This document shows, one piece after another, positions 1 to 7,268 of a stretch of 64,000 bases of DNA. The first letter of the stretch is position 1. Every line of letters starts with the position of its first letter. Location of the stretch: NCBI RefSeq assembly GCF_014701095.1, contig NZ_AP023439.1:4080001-4144000 (forward strand). Direction: 5' to 3'. The position numbers and the translations under genes were made by a program. The DNA is from Streptomyces tuirus (lineage in GTDB: Bacteria; Actinomycetota; Actinomycetes; Streptomycetales; Streptomycetaceae). Below the pieces are notes generated by a model. It was not told the DNA's origin. It was given only the letters and a program-made list of their open reading frames with translations, and ran no database searches.

Positions 1-951
1 GACGTGATGCTCGCCGACCGCGAGAACGCCCCCATGGGCATGGAGCGCACCGACCGCGGCCTGCTGTTCTGCGTGCCGCTGGACGACACCTACCACCGGG
101 TCTCCACGTTCGACTTCGAGGCCGACCGCGAGCCCGGGGCAGAGCTCACCCTGGAGGAGCTGACCGCCAGCCTGCGCGAGATCTGGGGCGACGACCTCGG
201 CGCGCACTCGCCGCGCTGGCTCTCCGTCTTCACCGACTCCGCGTGCCAGGCCGACCGCTACCGTGCGGGCCGGCTGCTGATCGCGGGCGACGCCGCCCAC
301 ACCCACTTCCCGGTCGGTGGCCAGGGCGTCAACCTCGGTCTCCAGGACGCCTTCAACCTCGGCTGGAAGCTCGCCGCCGCGGTGCACGGCTGGGCTCCCG
401 AGGACCTGCTCGACAGCTACGACCGCGAGCGCCAGGCACCGGCCCGCAAGGTGCTGGCCAACACCCGCGCGCAGATCGCGCTCATGAACCCGGACCCCTA
501 CGTCACCCCGCTGCGCGAGCTCTTCACCGACCTCATGCGCAAGGAGCAGGTGAACCGGCACCTCGCCGAGATGCTCAGCGGAGTCACCGTCCGCTACGCG
601 ATCGACGGCCCCGAGCACCGGCTGCTCGGCGACTTCGCCCGCGACCTGGAGCTGAGGACCGAGGACGGCGTCCAGCCGCTCCCCAAGTACCTGAAGCGCG
701 GCACCGGTCTGCTCCTCGACCTGACCGGCGACGCGCAGATCGGCCAGGTCCACGAGAAGTGGGCCGCGGGCGTCTCCTGGGCCGGTCGCCTTCAGCACGT
801 GCGGGCCGAGTGCGCCGAGGAGCCCCAGCTGGCCGGCCTGCTGGTCCGCCCCGACGGCTATGTCGCCTGGGCCGCGGACCGGGACATGCCGGAGGCGGAG
901 CTGCGGGAATCGCTGACCGCGGCCGTCACCACCTGGTTCGGCACCGTCTGA
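1..951 (+). CDS. FAD-dependent aromatic monooxygenase, 5' end outside window
   Basis: The reading frame is open from the first base and ends with TGA at 949-951, so the FAD-binding N-terminus (GxGxxG) lies upstream. What remains is the C-terminal part of a group A flavin hydroxylase of the PgaE/RdmE/OxyS type. The GD motif that contacts FAD is seen at bases 286-330 (LLIAGDAAHTHFPVGGQG), followed by the usual NLGWKLAA helix, and the tail ends in the thioredoxin-like fold typical of aromatic polyketide hydroxylases. Its place beside methyltransferases and quinone reductases of the polyketide cluster suggests a tailoring hydroxylation or Baeyer-Villiger step; the exact reaction cannot be read from the sequence. 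A second ORF in another frame over 243-1049 is Arg/Pro-rich shadow. Confidence 0.9.
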   Translation, partial: DVMLADRENAPMGMERTDRGLLFCVPLDDTYHRVSTFDFEADREPGAELTLEELTASLREIWGDDLGAHSPRWLSVFTDSACQADRYRAGRLLIAGDAAHTHFPVGGQGVNLGLQDAFNLGWKLAAAVHGWAPEDLLDSYDRERQAPARKVLANTRAQIALMNPDPYVTPLRELFTDLMRKEQVNRHLAEMLSGVTVRYAIDGPEHRLLGDFARDLELRTEDGVQPLPKYLKRGTGLLLDLTGDAQIGQVHEKWAAGVSWAGRLQHVRAECAEEPQLAGLLVRPDGYVAWAADRDMPEAELRESLTAAVTTWFGTV

Positions 952-1045
952 CGACGTGGCCGCGAGGGCCGGAGGGGCACGTCCTTCCGGCCGGCACCGC
1001 GACGTCGCCCACCCCCCACACCGCTTGTGCACGTGAGAGGACGCA

Positions 1046-2047
1046 GTGAGCAATCCCCCGTGGTCGCAGGAGTTACTGGACAAGAGCGACCTGATCACCC
1101 CCATGGCCATCAGGGTGGCCGCCACCCTCGGGCTCTCGGACCACATGGCCGCCGGAGCGGTCACGGTCCGGACGCTGGCCCGCGAGGCGGACGTGGACGC
1201 GATCGCCCTGGGCCGTCTCCTCGGTCACCTGGTGAACGCCGGGATCTACCGCAGGCTCCCCGACGGGGCCTACGAACCGACGGACCTCGGTGCCCTGTTG
1301 CGCGACGACGTCCCCCAGTCGGGCCGTGACTGGCTCCGCCTGGACGGCCCCACCGGCCGGGGCGAGGCCGCGGTGTTCCGCCTGCTCGATGCCGTGCGCT
1401 CCGGCGGACCGGTCTACTCCGCCCTGTACGGGCAGGAGTTCTGGACGGACGTCGAGTCGGACGGCGCGCTCGCCGAGGCCTTCGCCCGGCGGATGGCGGC
1501 CAGTATGCGCTGGGTCGTTCCCGAGCTGCTGGCCCAGGGCGACTGGCGGTCCGTGCGGCACGTCGTCGACGTGGGCGGCGGCAGCGGTGACCTGCTCGCC
1601 GCCGTGGTCGACGCCACCCCGGGCGCCCGGGGCACACTGCTCGACCTGGAGGCGCCCGCGGCCGCGGCCGAGCGGGACTTCGCGGACGCCGGACTCCAGG
1701 AGCGCTGCCGTGCGGTGGTCGGCAGCTTCTTCGATCCGCTGCCCGCCGACGGCGACGTGTACCTGCTGTCCAACGTCCTGCTCAACTGGCCCGACGACCG
1801 TGCGGCCGAGATTCTTCAGCGCTGCGCCGAAGCCCTTCGTCCGGGCGGCCGCGTCATGGTCCTCGAGGGCCTGCTCGATGTGCAGACCGACCAGACGGAT
1901 CTGGACCTGCGGATGCTCATCTACCTGGGCGGCCGGATGCGCACCACCGCGCAACTGCGCGAACTGGCCGCCGGTGCCGGGCTCGCACTGCGCCGCGTCG
2001 TCGACCTGGGGCCGGTGCGCTCGCTCGTCGAACTCACGCGGGCCTGA
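1046..2047 (+). CDS. SAM-dependent O-methyltransferase (acetylserotonin/DnrK type) with a TTA codon
   Basis: A 333-residue protein starting at GTG 1046, with GAGAGG at 1035-1040 as ribosome binding site. The N-terminal helical region (about residues 10-95) resembles the dimerisation domain of plant-like and polyketide O-methyltransferases. The SAM-binding glycine motif VDVGGGSGD lies near residues 173-181, and a downstream LNWPDD segment is typical of this family. It probably methylates a phenolic hydroxyl of the aromatic polyketide. Leu10 is encoded by TTA (1073-1075), rare in Streptomyces, so translation should depend on the bldA tRNA. It follows the flavin monooxygenase by 94 bp and precedes a quinone oxidoreductase in the same direction. 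Confidence 0.9.
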   Translation: MSNPPWSQELLDKSDLITPMAIRVAATLGLSDHMAAGAVTVRTLAREADVDAIALGRLLGHLVNAGIYRRLPDGAYEPTDLGALLRDDVPQSGRDWLRLDGPTGRGEAAVFRLLDAVRSGGPVYSALYGQEFWTDVESDGALAEAFARRMAASMRWVVPELLAQGDWRSVRHVVDVGGGSGDLLAAVVDATPGARGTLLDLEAPAAAAERDFADAGLQERCRAVVGSFFDPLPADGDVYLLSNVLLNWPDDRAAEILQRCAEALRPGGRVMVLEGLLDVQTDQTDLDLRMLIYLGGRMRTTAQLRELAAGAGLALRRVVDLGPVRSLVELTRA

Positions 2048-2065
2048 CCCGGCCAGAACCCCCGT

Positions 2066-2098
2066 CGTGCACGCCGAAGCTCCCCCTGACGTGCACGC
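2066..2098 (+). repeat. Pair of CGTGCACGC direct repeats in the 2048-2129 gap
   Basis: The 9-mer CGTGCACGC, with palindromic core GTGCAC, occurs at 2066-2074 and again at 2090-2098, 24 bp apart, in the 82-bp gap before the first quinone oxidoreductase. Two identical 9-mers in such a short gap could be a regulator binding pair. They do not match the SARP-type 11-bp-spaced sites elsewhere in the cluster. Function is not known. Confidence 0.3.
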
Positions 2099-2129
2099 AA
2101 GCCAATGAAAGAGAAAGAGGAGTACGTCC

Positions 2130-3107
2130 ATGCGTATCGTCCGACACCACGAGTTCGGTGCCCCTTCGGTGTTGCAGCTCGAAGAGGCCGACACCCCTGC
2201 CCCCCACCCGGGCCAGGTGCTGATCCGCGCCGAGGCCGTCGGGGTCAACTTCGCCGAGTGCCAGCGCCGTCAGGGCATCCCCGTCGGCGGTCCCGCCACG
2301 CTTCCCGGCTCGCCGGGCGGTGACGTCGCGGGCGTGGTGGAGCAGCTCGGCGAGGGCGTCGACCAGGTGAAGGTCGGTGACCGGGTGGTCACCGGTGTCG
2401 CCGCCGACGGCTACGCCGAGTACGTCGTCACCCAGGCCGACTGGCTGTTCGCCGTCCCCGAGGGCATCGACCCCGGGCAGGCCACCTCGCTGCCCATCCC
2501 CGGCCAGACCGCCTACCACGTGATCACCACGGCGGCGAAGCTCCAGCCCGGTGAGACCGTGCTGATCACCGCCGCGGCGGGCGGCATTGGCCATCTGCTG
2601 GTCCAGATGGCCAAGGCCCTCGGCGCGGGGCGGATCATCGCCGCCGCCCGCGGAGCGCAGAAGCTGGCCTTCGCCGCCTCGCTCGGCGCGGACGTCACCG
2701 TCGACTACGGCGAGGACGGCTGGGACGAGAAGGTGCGCGCCGCGACCGACGGCCGGGGCGTGGACGTCGCCCTGGAGACCGTCGGCGGGGACATCCTCAC
2801 CAAGTCCGTGAATCTCACCGCCCAGTTCGGGCGGACGGTGGTGTACGGCGCGGCAGGCGGCGAGCTGCCGGCCATCGAAGTCGGTGACATCTTCGACAAC
2901 CGCATCGTCATGGGCTTCAGCATGTGGGGCGTGATCGGCAGCAAGCCGGACGTCATGGCCCAGGGCGCCCGGGAGCTGCTGGAGATGGTGACCTCCGGAA
3001 AGGTCCGTCCCGTCGTCCACGCCGAGCTGCCGCTCAAGGACGCCGCGGCCGCGCACGAGCTGATGGAGTCGCGCTCCCAGCTCGGCCGTGTGGTGCTCGT
3101 ACCCTGA
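2130..3107 (+). CDS. Zinc-independent NAD(P)H quinone oxidoreductase, first of a tandem pair
   Basis: A 325-residue medium-chain dehydrogenase/reductase of the quinone oxidoreductase (QOR/zeta-crystallin) class, starting at ATG 2130 after an AAAGAGGAG ribosome binding site. It has the GroES-like N-terminal domain and then a Rossmann domain with AAAGGIGHLLVQMAKA near residues 150-165. The structural-zinc cysteines of alcohol dehydrogenases are absent, as expected for QORs. The family reduces quinones or enones with NADPH. In this setting it could reduce a quinone intermediate of the polyketide or protect against the product's redox cycling. The next gene is a close paralogue of the same length and start (MRIVRH), so the pair arose by tandem duplication. 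Confidence 0.88.
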   Translation: MRIVRHHEFGAPSVLQLEEADTPAPHPGQVLIRAEAVGVNFAECQRRQGIPVGGPATLPGSPGGDVAGVVEQLGEGVDQVKVGDRVVTGVAADGYAEYVVTQADWLFAVPEGIDPGQATSLPIPGQTAYHVITTAAKLQPGETVLITAAAGGIGHLLVQMAKALGAGRIIAAARGAQKLAFAASLGADVTVDYGEDGWDEKVRAATDGRGVDVALETVGGDILTKSVNLTAQFGRTVVYGAAGGELPAIEVGDIFDNRIVMGFSMWGVIGSKPDVMAQGARELLEMVTSGKVRPVVHAELPLKDAAAAHELMESRSQLGRVVLVP

Positions 3108-3145
3108 CGCCTCATCAGAACGTGTCCTGAATCATTGATGTGCAG

Positions 3146-3178
3146 TTGACAAGTGCATGCATGAGGACATGTAATTGT
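3146..3178 (+). promoter_or_regulatory. Promoter with an overlapping inverted-repeat operator
   Basis: A good promoter lies between the twin quinone oxidoreductases: TTGACA at 3146-3151 and TGTAAT at 3170-3175, spaced by 18 bp. An imperfect dyad covers it. The arms are ACAAGTGCATGC (3149-3160) and ACATGTAATTGT (3167-3178), and 9 of 12 positions pair across a 6-bp centre. Such a dyad between -35 and -10 is typical of MarR/HxlR-family repression, so the second oxidoreductase may be induced separately from the SARP-driven genes. No MarR-type gene is visible in the window. Confidence 0.55.
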
Positions 3179-3261
3179 CCCACCACGTAACCCGGATCCC
3201 TGGGCGGAGCCGCGCGACGACCATCCGCGGCTCGACAACACCTCCTAGTTGGGAGAACACC

Positions 3262-4239
3262 ATGCGAATCGTCCGCCACCTCGAGCACGGCGCCCCCTCG
3301 GTGCTGCGTGTCGAAGAGGCGGAGAAGCCGCAGCCCGGACCGGGCGAAGTGCTGATCCGCTCCGAGGCCGTCGGCGTCACGTTCGCCGAGGTCCAGCGCC
3401 GCCAGGGCATCCCGATCGGTGGCCACGCCACGCTGCCCGGCGCCCCCGGCGGCGATGTCGCGGGCGTCGTCGAGGCAGTCGGCGAGGGCGTCACCACCCT
3501 GAGCGCCGGGGACCGGGTCGTCGTCGACGTCGACCACAGCGCCTACGCCGACTACGTGACCGCCGACGCCGCCTGGGCCATCACCATCCCGGACTCGATG
3601 GACGCGGCCGAGGCCACCCTGCTCCCCAGCCCGGCCCAGACGGCGTACCACGCCATCAAGGAGTCCGGTCAGCTCAGACCCGGGGAGTCGATCCTGATCG
3701 ACGCCGCTTCCGGGGGCGTCGGCCACCTCGCCGTGCAGATCGCCAAGGCGATGGGCGCGGGCAAGGTCATCGCCACCGCCAGTACGCAGGCCAAGCTGGA
3801 CTTCGTCCGTGACCTCGGCGCCGACGTCACCGTCAACTACACCGACGACGACTGGGACGACCAGGTCCGGGCCGCGACCGACGGCCGGGGCGTGGACGTC
3901 GTCCTGGAGACCGTCGGCGGCGACATCCTCACCAAGTCCATAGCCCTGACCGCCCAGTTCGGCCGACTGGTCTTCTACGGCTCGGCCAGCGGCGACATTC
4001 AGCCCATTCACCCGCTGATGCTCAGCCGGATGAAGACCGTGGCCGGATTCGCCCTGTACGCCATGCTCTACAACAGGCCCGAGGCGATCGCCGCGGGACA
4101 GCGCGACCTGCTCGACATGATCGCCACCGGCAAGGTGCGCCCGGTCGTCCACGAGCGGCTCGGTCTCGACGAGGCCGTCAAGGCGCACGAACTCATGGAG
4201 GCCCGGGCCCAGCTCGGCAAGGTCGTCCTCGTTCCCTGA
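3262..4239 (+). CDS. Zinc-independent NAD(P)H quinone oxidoreductase, second of a tandem pair
   Basis: A 325-residue QOR-class reductase starting at ATG 3262, with GGGAG at 3251-3255 as ribosome binding site; an upstream in-frame ATG at 3175 has no such site. It is plainly homologous to the preceding gene throughout: MRIVRH start, GGDVAGVVE segment, AAASGGVGHLAVQIAKA-like nucleotide-binding motif, DGRGVDVVLETVGGDILTKS block, LGKVVLVP end. It has its own promoter with an operator-like dyad (3146-3178), so expression may differ from its twin. Likely substrates are quinone intermediates or the finished quinone metabolite; this is inferred from family and context. Confidence 0.88.
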   Translation: MRIVRHLEHGAPSVLRVEEAEKPQPGPGEVLIRSEAVGVTFAEVQRRQGIPIGGHATLPGAPGGDVAGVVEAVGEGVTTLSAGDRVVVDVDHSAYADYVTADAAWAITIPDSMDAAEATLLPSPAQTAYHAIKESGQLRPGESILIDAASGGVGHLAVQIAKAMGAGKVIATASTQAKLDFVRDLGADVTVNYTDDDWDDQVRAATDGRGVDVVLETVGGDILTKSIALTAQFGRLVFYGSASGDIQPIHPLMLSRMKTVAGFALYAMLYNRPEAIAAGQRDLLDMIATGKVRPVVHERLGLDEAVKAHELMEARAQLGKVVLVP

Positions 4240-4315
4240 CGCGGACCGGCGACGGCCCACCGCCTCCCGACCGACGTGACCGGTCTCGGTGATCCCCCGC
4301 ACGAGAGCGGCCACT

Positions 4316-4352
4316 CGCCGTACGGCACGAGACGCACTCGTGCCGTACGGCG
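4316..4352 (+). terminator. Strong hairpin after the quinone oxidoreductases
   Basis: A perfect 16-bp stem (CGCCGTACGGCACGAG, 4316-4331, pairing with 4337-4352) with loop ACGCA. A second hairpin follows (CGCCGGCCG at 4394-4402 pairing with 4407-4415). There is no T-run, as is common for Streptomyces terminators. The 218-bp gap to the exporter gene otherwise shows nothing recognisable. Confidence 0.65.
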
Positions 4353-4457
4353 CAGCCCACAGCAATCCCCTGACGGACCCACACCGCAGCTGACGCCGGC
4401 CGACCACGGCCGGCGGGACGGGGATGGCACCCACTCCAGCCCGAAAGGCCCATTCCC

Positions 4458-6023
4458 GTGCCCTCCCGGACCACAGGGGCAGACGGCCCGCTGACCGCCG
4501 TCGGTTCCCCACCCCAGACCCGGATCCGCCCCGTCATCACCGCCTGCCTGCTGGCCGTCTTCCTGGCCATGCTGGACTCGCAGATCGTGGCCACCGCGCT
4601 GCCCCGCATCGTCGGGGACCTCGGCGGTCTCGACGTCTTCGCCTGGGTGACGACCGCGTACATCATCGCCGCCAGCGTCACCACGCCCGTCTACGGCAAG
4701 CTCGGAGACCTCTTCGGCAGGAAGAAGATCTTCCTGATCGCCGTCACGGTCTTTCTGGCCGGTTCCGCGCTGAGCGGTGCCGCCCAGTCCATGGACCAGC
4801 TCATCCTGTTCCGCACCGTGCAGGGCATCGGCGCCGGCGGCCTCTTCGTCTCCGTGCTCGCCATCATCGGGGAGCTGTTCAACCCGCGCGAGTCCGCCAA
4901 GTACTTCAACCTCTTCGGCATCGTCTTCGCCCTCGCGGCGCTGGCCGGGCCCGCCGTCGGCGGCGCACTCACCGACCTGCTGAGCTGGCACTGGGTCTTC
5001 CTGATCAACCTGCCCGTCGGCATCGTGATCCTGGTGCTGGTCTCCACCTGCCTCCACCTGCCTCGTGTCGAGCGCCCCGCCCATATCGACTACGCGGGCT
5101 TCGTCCTGCTCAGCGCCGCGATCGTCGCTCTCACCCTGGCCGCGAGCTGGGGCGGGGTGAAGTACGAATGGCTGGACTGGCGGATCCTCGGGCTCGGCGT
5201 GGCAGCGGTGCTGCTCGCCGTCGCGTTCGTCGCCGCCGAGCGCCGGACCGCCGAACCCGTCATCCCGCTGCACCTCTTCCGCGACTCCACCTTCAGCGTC
5301 AGCGTGCTGGTGAGCGTCGCGGCGGGCATCGTCTTCCTCGGCTCGGTCAACTTCCTGGCGATCTACATCCAGGTGGTCACCGGTGCCAGCCCGACCATGT
5401 CCGGGGTGGTGCTGCTGCCCATGATGTTCGGCCTGGTCGCCTCCTCCGTCGTCAGCGGCGCGGCGATCACCAAGACCGGGCGGTACAAGTGGTACCCCGT
5501 GCTCAGCATGGCCATCGGCATCGCGGGGGCGCTGCTGCTGGCCACCATGGACACCGGGACACCCCGTGCCGTGGTCATCGCCTACATGCTCGTCTTCGGC
5601 ATCGCCGCCGGGCTGAACATGCAGGTGCTCACCATGGCCGCGCAGAACACCGCCCCCCGCGACGACATCGGCGCGGTCCACGCCACCGTCTCCTTCGCCC
5701 GGCAGCTGGGCACCACCGTGGGCATCTCCCTGTTCGCCTCGATCTTCTACAACAGGCTGACCGAGGAGATCGTCGTCCGCACGCCCCCGGGCGCGCTGCG
5801 CGGAATCGACCATGACGCGTTGTCCTCGACCGAGACGCTGGACCGGCTCACCGAGCCCGTGCGCAACGCCGTGGAACAGTCGTACGCCGCCGCGCTCACC
5901 CCCGTGTTCCTCACCGCCGTGCCGGTCCTCCTCCTGGGGCTGCTGGCCGCCCTGAGGATGAAGAACCTCCCGCTGCGCGGCGAGGATCACCAGGGCCACG
6001 AGGCGGTCGCCGAGGAGAGCTGA
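4458..6023 (+). CDS. MFS drug exporter, EmrB/QacA (DHA2, 14-TM) family
   Basis: A 521-residue membrane protein starting at GTG 4458 after a weak AAAGG site. The first membrane helix carries the LDSQIVATALPRIVGDLGG motif typical of DHA2 drug:H+ antiporters, and the loop 2-3 motif (GKLGDLFGRKKIF) is present. About 14 hydrophobic segments can be counted. The family exports antibiotics and lipophilic toxins at the cytoplasmic membrane. Its place inside the polyketide cluster makes it the likely self-resistance and secretion pump. It ends just before a strong terminator at 6046. Confidence 0.92.
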   Translation: MPSRTTGADGPLTAVGSPPQTRIRPVITACLLAVFLAMLDSQIVATALPRIVGDLGGLDVFAWVTTAYIIAASVTTPVYGKLGDLFGRKKIFLIAVTVFLAGSALSGAAQSMDQLILFRTVQGIGAGGLFVSVLAIIGELFNPRESAKYFNLFGIVFALAALAGPAVGGALTDLLSWHWVFLINLPVGIVILVLVSTCLHLPRVERPAHIDYAGFVLLSAAIVALTLAASWGGVKYEWLDWRILGLGVAAVLLAVAFVAAERRTAEPVIPLHLFRDSTFSVSVLVSVAAGIVFLGSVNFLAIYIQVVTGASPTMSGVVLLPMMFGLVASSVVSGAAITKTGRYKWYPVLSMAIGIAGALLLATMDTGTPRAVVIAYMLVFGIAAGLNMQVLTMAAQNTAPRDDIGAVHATVSFARQLGTTVGISLFASIFYNRLTEEIVVRTPPGALRGIDHDALSSTETLDRLTEPVRNAVEQSYAAALTPVFLTAVPVLLLGLLAALRMKNLPLRGEDHQGHEAVAEES

Positions 6024-6045
6024 CCCCACCGCACCCACCGGCTGC

Positions 6046-6075
6046 GAGCCGCCGTCCCGCACGGGACGGCGGCTC
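6046..6075 (+). terminator. Hairpin terminator of the exporter gene
   Basis: GAGCCGCCGTCCCG (6046-6059) pairs perfectly with 6062-6075, a 14-bp GC-rich stem with a 2-nt apex, 23 bp after the exporter stop codon. It separates the exporter from the SARP-type promoter at 6127. Confidence 0.75.
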
Positions 6076-6126
6076 CTGCGCGTCCGCCGCCGCCCGGCCG
6101 TGCCCCGGCCGGCCCTTCAGCGCCCT

Positions 6127-6158
6127 TCGAGCCCGAATCGACGGCCCGCGACCATCGT
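6127..6158 (+). promoter_or_regulatory. SARP-type promoter of the methyltransferase/monooxygenase operon
   Basis: Heptamers TCGAGCC (6127-6133) and TCGACGG (6138-6144) are spaced exactly 11 bp apart. After 8 bp comes a -10-like CATCGT (6153-6158). This is the classical SARP arrangement (TCGAGnn heptamers with a 4-bp gap, ending 8 bp before -10). The predicted transcript start is about 60 bp before the GTG at 6228. The same layout recurs at 10826 and 16097, and in reverse at 10746-10777. Confidence 0.65.
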
Positions 6159-6227
6159 CGGCACTGCACAGCCGTACGACGCAGGACGCAGGCCGAGGAA
6201 CCGGCAGAGGCAGACCAGGAGGCTCGT

Positions 6228-7268
6228 GTGACAACGACCGAAGACCCGCAGACGGCTCCGGCGGTCGACCCCGGACCACTGATCCGGCTGACCATTGCCG
6301 ACTGCGCCGCCAAGGTGCTCCACAGCGCCGTCACCCTCGGCGTGTTCGGCGCGCTGGCCGAGAGTCCCGCCGATGCCGCGGAGCTGGCACGGCGCACCGG
6401 CACCCACCACCGTATGGTCCCGGACTTCCTGGACGCGCTGGTCGGGCTCGGGATGCTGGAGCGGACGGCGGGCACCTACCGCAACTCCCCGCTGGCGCAG
6501 GCCTATCTGGTGCCGGACTCCTCCTCGTACCTCGGCGGCTTCGTCGAGCTCACCAACGAGACGCTCTACGGCACCTGGGGCCGGCTCACCGAGGCCTTGC
6601 GCACCGGCGAGCCCCAGCACCTCGACCCGGACAAGGGCGGCTTCGTCGGTGACCGGCACAAGGACCCCGCCAAGATGAAGCGGTTCCTCGCCGGGCTCGA
6701 CGCGTACAGCGACCGGATGGGAGCCGAACTCGCCCGGCGCACCGACTGGGACCGCCACTCCTCGTTCGTCGACCTCGGCGGCGCCCGCGGCAACCTCGCG
6801 GCCGTCCTGGTACGCGAGCACCCGCATCTGAAGGCGACCTGCTTCGACCTGGAGCGGACCCGGCCGCTGTTCACCGAGCACATCGAGGCCCTGGGCCTGA
6901 CCGGCCGGATCGCCTTCGCCGGCGGCGACTTCTTCACCGAGCCGATCCCGCCGGCCGATGTCGTCGTCCTCGGCCACATCCTGCACGGCTTCGACACCGC
7001 CCGCCGGCGCGAGCTGCTCGGCCGGGTCTTCGAGGCGGTGCGGCCCGGCGGCTCGGTCCTCGTCTACGACCGGATGATCGACGACGACCGCAGCGACCCG
7101 GACCGGCTGCTCAGCAGCCTGCACATGCGGCTGGTCAGCCCCGACGGCTCCGAGTACCGGGTGGCGGACTGCCGGGCCTGGCTGCGCGGGGCCGGCTTCA
7201 CCGACGGCGGCGCACAGCCCCTGCTCGGGACCCACACCCTGGTCACCGCCCACAAGGAGGCAGCATGA
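6228..7268 (+). CDS. SAM-dependent methyltransferase (class I, acetylserotonin-OMT-like)
   Basis: A 346-residue protein starting at GTG 6228, five bases after a full AGGAGG (6217-6222). It has the N-terminal winged-helix dimerisation domain (about residues 15-100), then a Rossmann-like SAM domain. The glycine motif is degenerate (FVDLGGARGNLA, near residues 179-190) compared with the usual GGGxG. GHILHGFD replaces the usual catalytic-region H-x-W-D of O-methyltransferases, so the methyl acceptor could be O or C. It overlaps the next gene by 4 bp (ATGA), showing translational coupling to a flavin monooxygenase. Transcription is probably from the SARP box at 6127. Confidence 0.87.
   Translation: MTTTEDPQTAPAVDPGPLIRLTIADCAAKVLHSAVTLGVFGALAESPADAAELARRTGTHHRMVPDFLDALVGLGMLERTAGTYRNSPLAQAYLVPDSSSYLGGFVELTNETLYGTWGRLTEALRTGEPQHLDPDKGGFVGDRHKDPAKMKRFLAGLDAYSDRMGAELARRTDWDRHSSFVDLGGARGNLAAVLVREHPHLKATCFDLERTRPLFTEHIEALGLTGRIAFAGGDFFTEPIPPADVVVLGHILHGFDTARRRELLGRVFEAVRPGGSVLVYDRMIDDDRSDPDRLLSSLHMRLVSPDGSEYRVADCRAWLRGAGFTDGGAQPLLGTHTLVTAHKEAA

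Noticed and set aside
1073..2248. Reverse ORF opposite the first methyltransferase
   Set aside because: No ribosome site, no motif, and composition of an antisense shadow.
3240..3250. Single TCGAC before the second quinone reductase as a SARP box
   Set aside because: No partner heptamer 11 bp away and no -10 at the right distance.
4068..6062. Long reverse-strand ORF opposite the MFS gene
   Set aside because: It is Gly/Asp/His-rich with no motif, the typical antisense shadow of a high-GC gene.
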